A stretch of DNA of 64,000 nt, taken from assembly GCA_963849885.1 (NCBI GenBank), contig CAWKIV010000010.1, forward strand, positions 124,001 through 188,000, read 5' to 3'. Numbering within the stretch: the stretch's first letter is position 1; each line of letters starts with the position of its first letter. The stretch is from CADCTP01 sp963849885. GTDB taxonomy: Bacteria > Actinomycetota > Actinomycetes > Mycobacteriales > CADCTP01. Shown here in pieces: positions 45,556 through 55,961 of this stretch. Position numbers and translations under genes: made by a program. Under the pieces are notes generated by a model. It had not been told where the DNA came from, ran no database searches, and saw only the letters and a list, made by a program, of their open reading frames with translations.

Positions 45556-46419
45556 GTGGATGTGGTCACCCGGGCGGAGGCCGTCGCCGGAGGCCTGACC
45601 GGCGCCCAGGTGGACCGGCGGCTGCGGGACGGGTCGTGGGTGGCGCTCCGGCGCGGGGTCTACGTGCCCGCCGGCCGCACCGACCGCGCGGTCGCCCGGG
45701 CGGCCGCCGCGGTGCGTGCCCTCGGCGGCGACGTGGTGGTCAGTCACGAGACCGCCGCGCAGCTGCTCGGGATCCCGCTGCTCGCCGAGCCCGGGACGCT
45801 CGTCGTGACCCGCGCCGGCGGGTCGAGCCGGCGGCTGTCCGGCCTGCGGGTCCACGTGGCGGCGCTGCCTGCCGGCCACGTCCGCCCGGTCGGTCCGCTG
45901 GCGGTCACCTCGGCGGCGCGGACCGTCGTCGACCTGGCCCGGCGGCTGCCCTACTCCGCCGCGCTGGTGGCCGCCGACGGCGCGCTCCACCTCGGGCTCG
46001 TCCGGCCGGCGGAGCTCGGCGAGGTCCTGGTCAGCTGTGCCTCCTGGCCGGGCATCCGCCGAGCCGCCCGGGTGGTCAGGTGCGCCGACGGGCGGTCCGA
46101 GTCCCCGCTGGAGACCTTGTGCCGGGACCTGTTCGTCCGGCACGGCCTGCCGGCGCCGATCCTGCAGGGCGTCGTCGCCGACCGGCGGGACGGCTGGCAC
46201 GCCAGGGTCGACTTCCTCTGGCCCGAGTCGGCGACGGTCGTGGAGGCGGACGGTCGCCTGAAGTACGGCGAGCCGGGCGACCTGTGGCAGGAGAAGCTCC
46301 GCCAGGAGCGGATCGACGAGGCCGGCTATGTCGTGCGCCGGGTCACCTGGGCGCAGGTCACCCGCCAGCCCGACGCCACCGTCGCCCGCGTCCGCCGCGC
46401 CCTCCACCGGCAGCGTTGA
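45556..46419 (+). CDS. AbiEi-like/DUF559-type (Vsr-fold) nuclease-like protein
   Basis: About 287 residues. The N-terminal part (VVTRAEAVAGGLTGAQVDRRLRDGSWVALRRGVYVP, SHETAAQLLGIPLL) resembles the winged-helix AbiEi antitoxin-type domain. The C-terminal part (SESPLETLCRDLFVRHGLP...ARVDFLWPESATVVEADGRLKY...LWQEKLRQERIDEAGYVVRRVTWAQV) has the E, D-x(n)-E-x-D layout of DUF559/Vsr-like PD-(D/E)XK nucleases. Commonly annotated as type IV toxin-antitoxin related, role unproven. GTG 45556 preferred; 45538 possible. The stop codon lies in the right flanking repeat. Confidence 0.7.
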   Translation: MDVVTRAEAVAGGLTGAQVDRRLRDGSWVALRRGVYVPAGRTDRAVARAAAAVRALGGDVVVSHETAAQLLGIPLLAEPGTLVVTRAGGSSRRLSGLRVHVAALPAGHVRPVGPLAVTSAARTVVDLARRLPYSAALVAADGALHLGLVRPAELGEVLVSCASWPGIRRAARVVRCADGRSESPLETLCRDLFVRHGLPAPILQGVVADRRDGWHARVDFLWPESATVVEADGRLKYGEPGDLWQEKLRQERIDEAGYVVRRVTWAQVTRQPDATVARVRRALHRQR

Positions 46420-46495
46420 TCACCTTTGCGCGCTGGCTCGCCCGAGAACGCCCGTGAGGCGGCGTGTCGGCACGAGGACACGCGCAAAGGTGATC
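46418..46495 (-). repeat. Right inverted copy of palindromic element
   Basis: GATCACCTTTGCGCG (46418-46432) and CGCGCAAAGGTGATC (46481-46495) are perfect 15-bp inverted repeats around 48 bp. The TGA stop of the nuclease-like gene overlaps the left arm and the stop of the neighbouring Cys-rich protein lies 1 bp outside the right arm. Confidence 0.7.
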
Positions 46496-46496
46496 G

Positions 46497-47264
46497 TCAG
46501 GTGGGGTCGGCCGGGTGGGGGGCCAGGAGGGGGGCGGTGAGGCGGGCGGTGCAGAGGCGGGCCAGCTCGGTGAAGGCGGGCTCGCCGAGCAGGGCGGTCA
46601 GCTCCGCCGCGTACGACAGGTAGAGCGGCTCGCCGGCGCCGTGCGCCTCCGGCGACGACGTGCACCACCAGTGCAGGTCGTGCCCGCCCTCCCCCCACGA
46701 CCGCCGGTCGAACTCGGTGACCGTGGACACCAGCACCCGCGTCCCGTCCGGCCGGTCCACCCACTCCTGCTCCCGGCGCACCGGCAGCTGCCAGCACACG
46801 TCCGGCTTGGTCTCCAGCGGGTGCCGCCCGGTGCGCAGCGCCAGCGCGTGCAGCGCGCAGCCCTCGCCGCCGGCGAAGCCGGGCCGGTTGAGGAAGATGC
46901 AGGCCCCGTCCACGGTCCGGGTCCGGCGCCGCCGGTCGTCGTCGCCGACGCTGTCCCGGACGGTGATGCCGCGCTTGGTCCCCGCCTTGTAGAACTGCCA
47001 CTCCTCCGGGGTCAGCTCGCGCGCCGCCCGGGACACCCGCTTCTCGTCCGCGGTGTCGGAGAAGAAGGCGCCGTGGCTGCAGCAGCCGTCGTCCGGGCGG
47101 TCCTCCAGGATGCCCCGGCAGCCGCGCGCGAAGATGCAGGTCCAGCGCGAGCACAGCCAGGTCAGGTCGGCCCGGACCAGGTGCTCGGCGTCAGCCGGGT
47201 CGGCGAACTCGACCCACTCCCGGGCGAAGTCCAGGCCCACCTCGGGCCGGAGGGCCAGCGTCAC
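46497..47264 (-). CDS. Cys-rich conserved actinobacterial protein (Rv0495c-like by position)
   Basis: 255 residues. Cysteine clusters CSRWTCIFARGCRGILEDRPDDGCCSHG (about 37-65), DGACIFLNRPGFAGGEGCALH and KPDVCWQLPV suggest metal or Fe-S binding, as in YkgJ/DUF3109-like proteins. Function unknown. GTG at 47264 (VTLALRPEVGLDF) matches the likely conserved start. Convergent with the nuclease-like cassette. Confidence 0.72.
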   Translation of the reverse strand: MTLALRPEVGLDFAREWVEFADPADAEHLVRADLTWLCSRWTCIFARGCRGILEDRPDDGCCSHGAFFSDTADEKRVSRAARELTPEEWQFYKAGTKRGITVRDSVGDDDRRRRTRTVDGACIFLNRPGFAGGEGCALHALALRTGRHPLETKPDVCWQLPVRREQEWVDRPDGTRVLVSTVTEFDRRSWGEGGHDLHWWCTSSPEAHGAGEPLYLSYAAELTALLGEPAFTELARLCTARLTAPLLAPHPADPT

Positions 47265-47359
47265 GCGGCCACGGTACGGCACTCGGCGCGCCGGGATTTG
47301 CTCTCCGGGCTCGGAAAGGGTGTCATTCTCCGTCGACCGACGTGGCTGGGGAGTGCGGG

Positions 47360-49481
47360 ATGGGACGACATTCGCGGTCCGACACGCGAGGGACGGTTGC
47401 GCCGCCCACGGCGCTGCCGACCGAGCGCGGGCCGATGTACCCGTCGCCCCCGCCGTACGTGCCGCGGCAGACCGCGGCGCCACCGCCGGCTCCCGGGGCG
47501 CCGGCCCGCGGCGCGCGGTCCCTGGAGGACACCGGGCCCTGGGGCGAGCAGTGGTGGGAGAAGACCGGCAGCCAGCCGCCGGTCGTGGACGGGCCGCCGC
47601 CGGCGTCCGCCCCCGCGGCGGCGTTCCCGCTGTCCGGCGGGCGGGGCGAGCCGCGGCCGATTCCGGAGCCGGCGCCCGAGCGCGGGCGGGGGCGGCGGCG
47701 GGCCGGAGCCACCCGGGCCGAACTGGTCACCCCGTCGCCCGCCACCGACACCGGCTCGCATCGGCGTGGTGCCGCGGCGGAGGCGGCGATGTCGCGGGCG
47801 GACACGAGCAGCCGGTTGCGCCGGCCGGACCCCGCCGACACCGGCTCGCACGGCTGGTGCCGCCCGGCGGTCGCGGCGGACTCCAGTCGCCGGGCGGTCA
47901 CGGGCCGCCGGCTGCGCCGGCCGGATCCCGCCGACCCGGCTCGCGGCTGCCGCCCGGCCCGGGGGCATCGCCGACTCCAGCGCCGGGCTGAGCCGGCTCG
48001 GCCAGCCGCGGGGGATGGACCCGGGCGCCGGGCTGCCGCCCCCGGGCCCGGCGGGCATCACCGACTCCAGCGCCGGGCTGAGCCGGCTCCCCGGCACGGA
48101 GACCGGCTCCCGGCTGCGCCGGCCCGATCCCGGCGACACCGGTTCGCGGCTGCGGCCGCCGGGAGGCGCCGACTCCGGCGCTGGGCTGCGCCGGCTCGGC
48201 CAGCCGCGGGGCGATGGACTCGGGCGCCGGGCTGCCGCGGCCGGGCCCGGCGGGTCTGACCGACTCCAGCGCCGGTCTGCCGCGGCCGGGCCAGTCGCGG
48301 GTCACCGACTCCGGCGGGCTGCCGCGGCTCGGGGCATCGGGGGCCGCCGACTCCGGTGTGGGCCCGCCGCGGCTGGGTCAGTCGCGGGTCACCGACTCCG
48401 GCGTGGGTCTGCCGCGGCTGGGTCAGTCGCGGGTCGCCGACTCGGGCGCCGGTCTGCCGCGGCCGGGCCCGGCGGGTCTGACCGACTCCAGCGCCGGCCT
48501 CAGCCGGCTGGGTGGTGCGGAGGCCAGCACGCGGCTGCGGCCGCCGGGCGGCGCCGACGCCGGGCCGTCCCGCCTCGGCCAGCCGCGGGTCACCGACTCC
48601 AGCTCCGGGCTGTCCCGGCGGGTCACGGACTCGAGTGCCGGGCTGTCGCGGCTCGGTCCGCCGGGGGTCACCCACTCCGGGGCAGGGTTGTCCCACCTGG
48701 GACAGCCGGGGGTCACCGACTCCGGCGCCGGGTTGTCGCGGCTCGGTCGCCGGGGTCACCGACTCCAGTGCCGGGTTGTCGCGGCTCGGTCCGCCGGGTC
48801 ACCGACTCCAGTGCCGGGTTGTCGCGGCTCGGTCCGCCCGGTGTCACCGACTCCGGCGCCGGGTTGTCGCGGCTGGGCCAGCCGGGGGTCGCTGACTCCG
48901 GTGCGCGGGGCGGGGGCTCCCGGCGGCGCGGGTCCGCGGACTCCGGCGCCGGCCTGGCCCCGCTCGGCGGGTCGGCCCCCGCCGAGGAGGCGCCGGCCCG
49001 GGGCCGGCGCCGCGCCGGCGCCACCCGCGCCGACCTGGTCCGCCCCGACACCGCCGGCGCCACCGCGCTGCAGCCCCGCCTCCCGGACCCGGACGAGGTC
49101 ACCGACACCGGCGCCCGCCGGGCCCGCAGCACGTTCCGGCTGGCCGACGCGCCCGAGCCGGCCGAGGACCCGTACGCCGAGGACGGGTACGCCGAGGAGC
49201 CGTCGCTGGTCCTCCAGTGGGGCATCTTCCTGGCCCAGACGCTCACCGGCGCCGCGGTCGGTCTCGGCGTCTGGCTGGGCTTCTACCGGCTCTGGTCGAC
49301 CTGGCCGTTCTACGCCGCGCCGGCGGTCGGCGCCGCGCTGATCGGCATGCTGGTGGTCGCGCGGACGCTGCGCCGCCGGTACGGCCACGAGCTGGACCTG
49401 CTCACCGCGATCGTCACCATCGGGGTGGGCACCGTGCTCACGGTGTTGCCCGCCGCGTTCACCCTGCAAGGTCTGGCCTAG
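47360..49481 (+). CDS. Repeat-rich membrane protein (Rv0497-like), frame interrupted in the repeats
   Basis: N-terminus MGRHSRSDTRGTVAPP, a Pro-rich region with GRGRRRAGATRAEL, then a long array of about 15-residue repeats (TDSGAGLSRLGQPGV type), then GRRRAGATRADLVRPDTAG again and an acidic linker followed by three membrane helices ending FTLQGLA. Reading needs changes of frame at about 47935, 47960, 48205, 48745 and 48790 (losses of 1, 1, then a gain of 1, losses of 2 and 2). The N- and C-terminal conserved parts and order before the Rv0498-like gene support one gene. True frameshifts or assembly errors cannot be told apart. Confidence 0.65.
47965..48960 (+). repeat. Degenerate tandem array of a 45-bp coding repeat
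   Basis: About 18 copies of a unit translating as (V/L)TDS(S/G)AGL(S/P)RLG(Q/P)(P/S)(G/R). Successive GTC starts at 48622, 48667, 48712, 48755, 48798 and 48843 show spacings of 45, 45, 43, 43 and 45; a 33-bp unit runs from 48589 to 48622. Two 43-bp units break the frame. Confidence 0.75.
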
Positions 49482-49495
49482 CTACCCTGGATGCA

Positions 49496-50317
49496 GTGAC
49501 CAGCAGACCGGTGACCGTCCCGCGTGCGCGGGTGGGCCTGTCGACCGCGTCGGTCTACCCGGAGAGCACGGCGACCGCGTTCGAGATCGCCGCCCGGTTG
49601 GGCTACGACGGCATCGAGGTGATGGTCTGGACGGACCCGGTCAGCCAGGACGCGGAGGCGCTGCGCAAGCTGTCCTACTACCACGGGGTGCCGATCCTCG
49701 CCGTGCACGCGCCCTGCCTGGTGATCACCCAGCGGGTCTGGGGCACCGAGCCGTGGGTGAAGCTGGAGCGGGCCCGGGCGGCGGCCGAGCGGCTCGGCGC
49801 CGACACGGTCGTGGTGCACCCGCCGTTCCGCTGGCAGCGCGACTACGCCCGCGGGTTCCGCCGCGGCATCGAGCGGATGGCCGAGGACACCCCGATCCGC
49901 TTCGCGGTGGAAAACATGTTCCCGCTGCGGGTCCGCGGCCGCGAGGTCTCCGCGTACGCGCCGGACTGGGACCCGACGACCGAGCCGCACCGGGCGTACA
50001 CGCTGGACCTCAGCCACACCGCGACCTCCCACTCGGACGCGATCGACCTGATGGACACGATGGGCGACCGGCTGGCGCACGTGCACATCGCGGACGGCTC
50101 GGGCGCGGCCAAGGACGAGCACCTGGTGCCGGGCCGGGGCACCCAGCCGTGCGGCGAGCTGCTGGAGCGGCTGGCCACCCGCGGCTTCGGCGGCTCGGTG
50201 GTGGTCGAGGTCAACACCCGCCGCGCGACCGGTCGGGAGGAGCGGGAGGCCGACCTGGCCGAGGCGCTCGCCTTCACCCGTCTGCACCTGGTGGCGACGG
50301 CCCAGCCGGTCGGCTGA
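49496..50317 (+). CDS. Sugar phosphate isomerase/epimerase family TIM barrel (Rv0498-like)
   Basis: 273 residues, xylose-isomerase-like barrel: ALRKLSYYHGVPILAVHAPCLV, TVVVHPPFRWQRDYARGF, RFAVENMFPLR, LDLSHTATSHSDAIDLMD, LAHVHIADG and VVVEVNTRR supply the metal-binding Glu/His/Asp set. Substrate unknown. GTG at 49496; TACCCT (49483-49488) ends 7 nt upstream, so leaderless. Confidence 0.85.
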   Translation: MTSRPVTVPRARVGLSTASVYPESTATAFEIAARLGYDGIEVMVWTDPVSQDAEALRKLSYYHGVPILAVHAPCLVITQRVWGTEPWVKLERARAAAERLGADTVVVHPPFRWQRDYARGFRRGIERMAEDTPIRFAVENMFPLRVRGREVSAYAPDWDPTTEPHRAYTLDLSHTATSHSDAIDLMDTMGDRLAHVHIADGSGAAKDEHLVPGRGTQPCGELLERLATRGFGGSVVVEVNTRRATGREEREADLAEALAFTRLHLVATAQPVG

Positions 50318-50333
50318 GCCGTACGCTGGCGGC

Positions 50334-51260
50334 ATGCGATCGGTGATCCTCGCAGCGTCGCGAGACAACCGGGTCAAGCAAGTCATCGCGGGCGCACCGC
50401 TCACGCGCAGCGTGGTCAAGCGCTTCATCCCCGGCGAGGGGCCGGACGACGCGGTCGAGGTGACCCGCCGGCTGGTCGCGGACGGCCTGCAGGTCAGCCT
50501 CGACCACCTCGGTGAGGACACGACCGACCAGGAGCAGGCGGCCGCCGCGGCGAAGGCCTACCTGACGATCCTGGAGCGGCTGGCCGACGAGGGGCTGACC
50601 CCGGCGGCGGAGGTGAGCCTCAAGCTGTCCGCGGTCGGGCAGGCGCTGCCCGGCGACGGGGAGCGGATCGCGCTGGACCACGCGCACCTGGTCTGCGCGG
50701 CGGCCGAGCGGGCCGGCACCACGGTCACCCTCGACATGGAGGACCACACCACCACCGACTCGACGCTGCGGATCCTGCAGGAGGTGCGCCGCGACTTCCC
50801 GGCCACCGGCGCGGTGCTGCAGTCCTACCTGCGGCGCACCGAGTCCGACTGCCGCGACCTGGCCACCGCCGGCTCCCGGGTCCGGCTCTGCAAGGGGGCG
50901 TACGACGAGCCCGAGTCGGTCGCCTTCCAGGAGCGCCACGAGGTCGACCTGTCGTACGTGCGGTGCCTGTCGGTGCTGATGGCCGGCGCCGGCTACCCGA
51001 TGGTGGCCACCCACGACCCGCGGCTGGTCGCGATCGCCGCCGACCTGGTCGACCGGCACGACCGCAAGCCGGAGACGTACGAGTACCAGATGCTGTACGG
51101 CATCCGCCCGCTCGAGCAGCGCCGGCTGGTCGGGCTGGGCAAGACCGTGCGGGTCTACCTGCCCTACGGCACGGACTGGTACGGGTACTTCATGCGAAGG
51201 CTGGCCGAGCGACCCGCGAACGTCGCCTTCTTCCTGCGCTCGCTGGCGACCCGGTCGTGA
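50334..51260 (+). CDS. Proline dehydrogenase (monofunctional)
   Basis: 308 residues. FAD/TIM-barrel motifs of PRODH: SLDHLGEDT, EVSLKLSAVGQ, VTLDMEDHT, VLQSYLRRTESD, RLCKGAYDEP, MVATHDPRL and QMLYGIR...VRVYLPYGTDWYGYFMRRLAERP. Oxidises proline to pyrroline-5-carboxylate. TACGCT (50322-50327) is 6 nt before the ATG (leaderless). GTGA overlap with proC, whose product catalyses the reverse step from P5C to proline. Confidence 0.93.
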   Translation: MRSVILAASRDNRVKQVIAGAPLTRSVVKRFIPGEGPDDAVEVTRRLVADGLQVSLDHLGEDTTDQEQAAAAAKAYLTILERLADEGLTPAAEVSLKLSAVGQALPGDGERIALDHAHLVCAAAERAGTTVTLDMEDHTTTDSTLRILQEVRRDFPATGAVLQSYLRRTESDCRDLATAGSRVRLCKGAYDEPESVAFQERHEVDLSYVRCLSVLMAGAGYPMVATHDPRLVAIAADLVDRHDRKPETYEYQMLYGIRPLEQRRLVGLGKTVRVYLPYGTDWYGYFMRRLAERPANVAFFLRSLATRS

Positions 51261-52060
51261 GCCGGCTCGCGGTCCTCGGCGCCGGCAAGCTCGGCGAGGC
51301 GCTGCTGTCCGGGATGCTGCGCGCCGGGCGGCCCGCCGACGACCTGGTCGTGGTGGTGCGGCGGGCGGAGCGGGGCAAGCAGCTGGAGGAGCGGTACGGG
51401 GTGCGCGCGGTGTCCGCGGCCGAGGCGGCGACCGCCGACGTGCTGCTGGTCACGGTGAAGCCGCAGGACATCGACGCGCTGGTGGACGACCTGGTGCCGC
51501 ACGTGTCGCCGGAGACGCTGGTGGTGTCGCTGGCGGCCGGCATCCCGACCGGGTACTACGAGAAGCGGCTGGCCACCGGCACCCCGGTGGTCCGGGTGAT
51601 GACCAACACGCCGGTGCTGGTGGACGAGGCGATGAGCGCGCTGTCCGCGGGCTCGCACGCGGCCGAGCGGCACCTGCTGCTGGCCGAGGAGCTGCTGTCC
51701 CCGGTCGGCAAGGTGATCCGGGTGCCGGAGGCGCAGCAGGACGCGGTGACCGCGCTGTCCGGCAGCGGCCCGGCGTACTTCTACTTCCTGGTCGAGGCGA
51801 TGACCGACGCCGGCATCCTGCTCGGGCTGCCCCGGGCGGTGGCGGCCGACCTGCTGGTGCAGACCGCGCTCGGGGCGGCGGTCATGCTGCGCGACTCCGG
51901 CGAGCACCCGGTGAAGCTGCGGGAGGCGGTCACCTCACCCGCCGGCACCACCATCAACGCGATCCGCGAGCTGGAGAAGCACGGCGTCCGGGCCGCGCTG
52001 CTGGCCGCGATCGAGGCGGCCCGCGACCGCTCCCGCGAGCTCGGCCGCCTGCACGAGTAG
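51257..52060 (+). CDS. proC: Pyrroline-5-carboxylate reductase
   Basis: 267 residues. LAVLGAGKLGEALLSGML NADP loop, LLVTVKPQDID, RVMTNTPVLVDEAMSAL, and the signature DAVTALSGSGPAYFYFLVEAMTDAGILLGL; C-terminal VTSPAGTTINAIRELEKHGVRAAL. Last step of proline synthesis. Overlap with the proline dehydrogenase gene implies a P5C/proline cycle unit. Confidence 0.94.
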   Translation: MSRLAVLGAGKLGEALLSGMLRAGRPADDLVVVVRRAERGKQLEERYGVRAVSAAEAATADVLLVTVKPQDIDALVDDLVPHVSPETLVVSLAAGIPTGYYEKRLATGTPVVRVMTNTPVLVDEAMSALSAGSHAAERHLLLAEELLSPVGKVIRVPEAQQDAVTALSGSGPAYFYFLVEAMTDAGILLGLPRAVAADLLVQTALGAAVMLRDSGEHPVKLREAVTSPAGTTINAIRELEKHGVRAALLAAIEAARDRSRELGRLHE

Positions 52061-52124
52061 TCCCCTGAGCGGGGGCTGAGAGCGTGGGCGGGCCGGGGCG
52101 GGGGCGCGCTCCTAGGATGAGCGG

Positions 52125-53495
52125 GTGAGGCTGCCGCGCAGAGGGGCCACCGCGGCGGTCGCCGTGGCTGCCGTCGTGCTGACCGGGTGCACCGGCGACG
52201 AGTCGGGGATCGAGGTCGCCGCCGCGGCCCGGTCCACGGTCACCGAGGTGGTGGAGGCGCCGGCCACCGTGCAGGCGCGGGCCACCACGACGCTGACCGC
52301 GCCGGCCGCCGGCGAGGTCGCCCAGGTGTACGTCAAGGACGGCGAGCAGGTCGGCCCGGGCACGCTGATCGTCCGGATCTCCTCGCCGGAGACCACCGGC
52401 CGGCTCACCCAGGCCCGGTCCGCGCTGGCCCAGGCCGAGTCGTCCGCGCCCGGCGCCCCCGCGTACGTCTCCGGCGGGCCGCTGGCCGAGGCGGACAGCT
52501 CCGCGCAGGGCGCGTTCGAGGGGGCCCGGAAGGCGGCCGAGCAGATCCCGGACCCGCGGCTGCGCGCGGCCGCGCTGATCCGGGTGGCCGCGGCCGAGCG
52601 GCAGTACGCGCTGGCCGCCGCGCAGGCCCGGTCCGCGGTGGCGGCGATCAACTCCGGCATCGGCGACCTGTCGGCCGCGCTGGCCTCGCTGACCGTGGCC
52701 CAGCAGGTGCAGGCCCGGGCCGCGGTGGACGCGGCCGAGCGGGCGGTCGAGGCGCTGGACGTCCGGACCCCGATCGGCGGCACCGTGCAGCTCGGCGGCA
52801 GCTCGTCGGGCGCCGGGACCGGTGCGGCCGGCGGCACCGGCGGGCTGGACTCGGTGCTCGGCCAGCTCCCCGCGGACGTGCAGGACCAGGCGTCCTCCGC
52901 GCTCGGCGGGTCGGCCGCGACCGGCGGCGGCGCCTCGGTGCAGACGGTCGGGCCGGTGACGGAGGGGATGCCGGTCACCCCGGGCATGCCGCTGGCCACG
53001 GTGGTGGACGACTCGGTGCTGTCGCTGGTCGCCGAGGTGGACGAGACCGACGTCTTCCTGGTGCGGCCCGGGATCAAGGCCGTCGCGGAGCTGGACGCGG
53101 TGCCCGGCGCGCAGTATGGCGCGACCGTGGCCGCGGTCGACCTGTCGCCGACGTCGTCGGCCCGCGGCGGGGTGAGCTACCGGGTCCGGCTGGCGCTCGC
53201 GCGCCGGCACGCTGGCCGACGGCGATCCGGCGCCGAAGCCGCGGCCGGGGATGAGCGCGGTGACCGACCTGCGGGTGCGGACGGCGAAGGACGCGGTCAC
53301 CGTGCCGGCGTCCGCGGTGGTCCGGGACGGCGACCGGGACGCGGTCTGGGTGCAGGACGGCCAGGTGGCCCGCAAGCGGACCGTCACCGTCGGCACCCAG
53401 GGCGAGGACGTGGTCGAGATCCGGGACGGCGTCCAGGAGGGGGACCGGGTGGTCGTCCGCGGCGCCGACCGGGTCCGGGAGGGGCAGGAGCTGCC

Positions 53496-53499
<4 letters not shown>
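52125..53499 (+). CDS. MacA/HlyD-like periplasmic adaptor lipoprotein, apparent frameshift
   Basis: Signal peptide with LTGC lipobox (about residue 20). Biotinyl-lipoyl-like barrel VEAPATVQARATTTLTAPAAGEVAQVYVKDGEQV, a long alpha-hairpin (about 80-210), EALDVRTPIGGTVQ second half, and EVDETDVFLVRPGIKAV. After SYRVRLAL near 53200 the frame shifts by one base; DLRVRTAKDAVTVPASAVVRDGD...EGDRVVVRG completes the protein to the TGA at 53499. Partner of the following ATPase and permease. TAGGAT (52113-52118) 6 nt before the GTG. Confidence 0.8.
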
Positions 53500-54292
<793 letters not shown>

Positions 54293-54296
<4 letters not shown>

Positions 54297-55483
54297 GGCT
54301 GGGGGAGGCCTGGCGGGTCGCGGTCACCGCCCTGCGGGCGAACCGCCTGCGCAGCGCGCTCACCATGCTCGGCGTGATCATCGGCGTCTCCGCGGTGGTC
54401 ATGCTGGTGGCCATCGGCACCGGCGCCAAGGAGTACGTGGAGAGTCAGGTGCAGGGCCTGGGCAGCAACCTGCTGCTGGTGGTGCCGGGGGAGATCTCCT
54501 TCGGCAGCGCGCCGACCTCGTCCCGGCTCACGCTGTCCGATGTGGACGAGATCGCCCGGCTGGCCGGGGACCGGCAGCGGGTGGCCGCGACCGTCACGAG
54601 TGGAGAGACGCTGCGGGCGGGCAACAACGAGCTGTTCGCCACCGTGCAGGGCGTCACCGAGACGGTGCCGGAGGTGTTCACCCGGCCGGTGGGGCGGGGC
54701 GAGTTCCTGCGGCGGTCCGATGTGGACACCCGGCGGCGGGTGGTGGTGCTGGGCGCGTCGGCGGCCGACACCCTGTTCGGCGACCGGGACGCGGTCGGCC
54801 GGCAGGTGACCATCGCCGGGGTGCGCTTCCGGGTGGTCGGGGTGCTGGCGCGGACCGGCTCGTCGTCGCTGGCCGGCGCCGACCCGGACCTCACCGTCTA
54901 CATCCCGATCACCGCCGCGCAGCGGCTGCTCGGCACCCAGCGGGTGGACGGTCTCGCCGTCAAGGCGCCGGACCTGGACCAGATCGACGCGCTCGGCGGC
55001 CGGATCGTGGCCACCCTGGAGGACCGCTACCCGGGCGAGCGCTTCTCCGCGGTCACCCAGGAGCAGATCCTCGGCGTGGTCGGCCGGATCCTCGGGCTGC
55101 TCACCCTGGTGCTGGCGGCCATCGCGAGCATCAGCCTGCTGGTCGGCGGCGTCGGGATCACCAACATCATGCTGGTCAGCGTGCGGGAGCGGACCCGGGA
55201 GATCGGGCTGCGCAAGGCGGTCGGGGCGCGGCAGCGGGACGTGCTGGTGCAGTTCCTGATCGAGGCGGTGCTGCTCACCACCATCGGCGGCGTGCTCGGC
55301 ATCGGTCTCGGGGTGGGGACGGCGCTGCTGGTCAACCAGGTGTCACCGTTGCCCACGGTGGTCGCCTGGTGGTCGGTGCTGCTCGCCTTCGGGGTGTCGG
55401 TCGCGGTCGGCGTGTTCTTCGGCGTGGCCCCGGCCCGGCGGGCCGGCCGGATGGATCCGGTGACCGCGCTGCGTACCGAGTGA
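54293..55483 (+). CDS. MacB-type ABC transporter permease
   Basis: 396 residues. First helix SALTMLGVIIGVSAVVMLVAIG, a large outside MacB_PCD domain (about 45-255), then three helices (LGLLTLVLAAIASISLLVGGVGITNIMLVSV; FLIEAVLLTTIGGVLGIGLGVGTALLV; VLLAFGVSVAVGVFFGVAPARRA) and the FtsX signature RERTREIGLRKAVGARQRDVL. With the adaptor and ATPase it forms an export system of unknown substrate. GTGA overlap. Confidence 0.92.
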
Positions 55484-55609
55484 GCTGCAGGTCGTGGCCG
55501 GAGTTCGCACCAGTCACACGAGTACCGCTACGCTCCCCCTAGCACGTGCGTGTCCGTCGTCGCCGGAGGGGAAGCCGGCGCCGCGACACGTGCCGAGGTC
55601 TGGTGACGC

Positions 55610-55819
55610 ATGTCCGCACAGCCGCCCGACGCCCCCCTGGGGCAGGTGAAGTTCCTGACGGTGGCCGAGGTCGCCGCGCTGATGCGCGTGTCCAAGATGA
55701 CCGTCTACCGGCTGGTCCACTCCGGCGAGCTGACCGCGGTCCGGGTCGGCCGGTCGTTCCGGGTCCCGGAGAAGGCCGTCCACGACTACCTCCGGGACGC
55801 CTACTTCGCCACCGGCTGA
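55610..55819 (+). CDS. BldC-like MerR/excisionase-type HTH protein (Rv0500A-like)
   Basis: 69 residues. FLTVAEVAALMRVSKMTVYRLVHSGELTAVRVGRSFRVPEKAVHDYL is the BldC winged-HTH; BldC binds direct repeats and controls development in Streptomyces. A TACGCT -10 at 55529-55534 leaves a 70-nt leader containing CACGTG inverted repeats around 55543 and 55592. Confidence 0.9.
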   Translation: MSAQPPDAPLGQVKFLTVAEVAALMRVSKMTVYRLVHSGELTAVRVGRSFRVPEKAVHDYLRDAYFATG

Positions 55820-55852
55820 GGGACCCGGCCGGCGGTCGCGTACGCTGCCGGC

Positions 55853-55951
55853 ATGGGTTCGGTCATCAAGAAGCGCCGCAAGCGCATGGCGAAGAAGAAG
55901 CACCGCAAGCTGCTGAAGCGCACGCGGGTGCAGCGGCGCAACAAGAAGTAG
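55853..55951 (+). CDS. Small basic ribosomal protein bS22 (AURKAIP1/COX24 domain)
   Basis: 32 residues, MGSVIKKRRKRMAKKKHRKLLKRT..., more than half Lys/Arg. It matches the tiny actinobacterial 30S protein bS22 seen near the decoding centre in mycobacterial ribosomes. TACGCT (55841-55846) ends 6 nt before the ATG, so the message is predicted leaderless. Position between bldC-like and galE2-like genes is the same as Rv0500B. Confidence 0.92.
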   Translation: MGSVIKKRRKRMAKKKHRKLLKRTRVQRRNKK

Positions 55952-55961
55952 CGGCCGGACC

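Larger units (their letters stand above)
45432..46495. mobile_element. Putative cassette: nuclease-like gene bracketed by inverted palindromic repeats
   Basis: Two related 73-78 bp sequences (45432-45504 and 46418-46495) in opposite orientation flank one gene. Each is itself bounded by an inverted repeat: CCTTTGCGCG/CGCGCAAAGG on the left, GATCACCTTTGCGCG/CGCGCAAAGGTGATC (15 bp, perfect) on the right. Both share an outward GTGTCCTCG-T/G-CCGACACGCCG block. No transposase gene is present, so movement would need help from elsewhere. No clear target duplication. Confidence 0.5.

Noticed and set aside
45432..46495. Insertion sequence
   Set aside because: No transposase gene or clear target-site duplication; only the inverted palindromic flanks support mobility, so it is listed as a putative cassette only.
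47965..48960. Possible CRISPR array
   Set aside because: Repeats are head-to-tail with no unique spacers, translate as a peptide repeat, and there are no cas genes.
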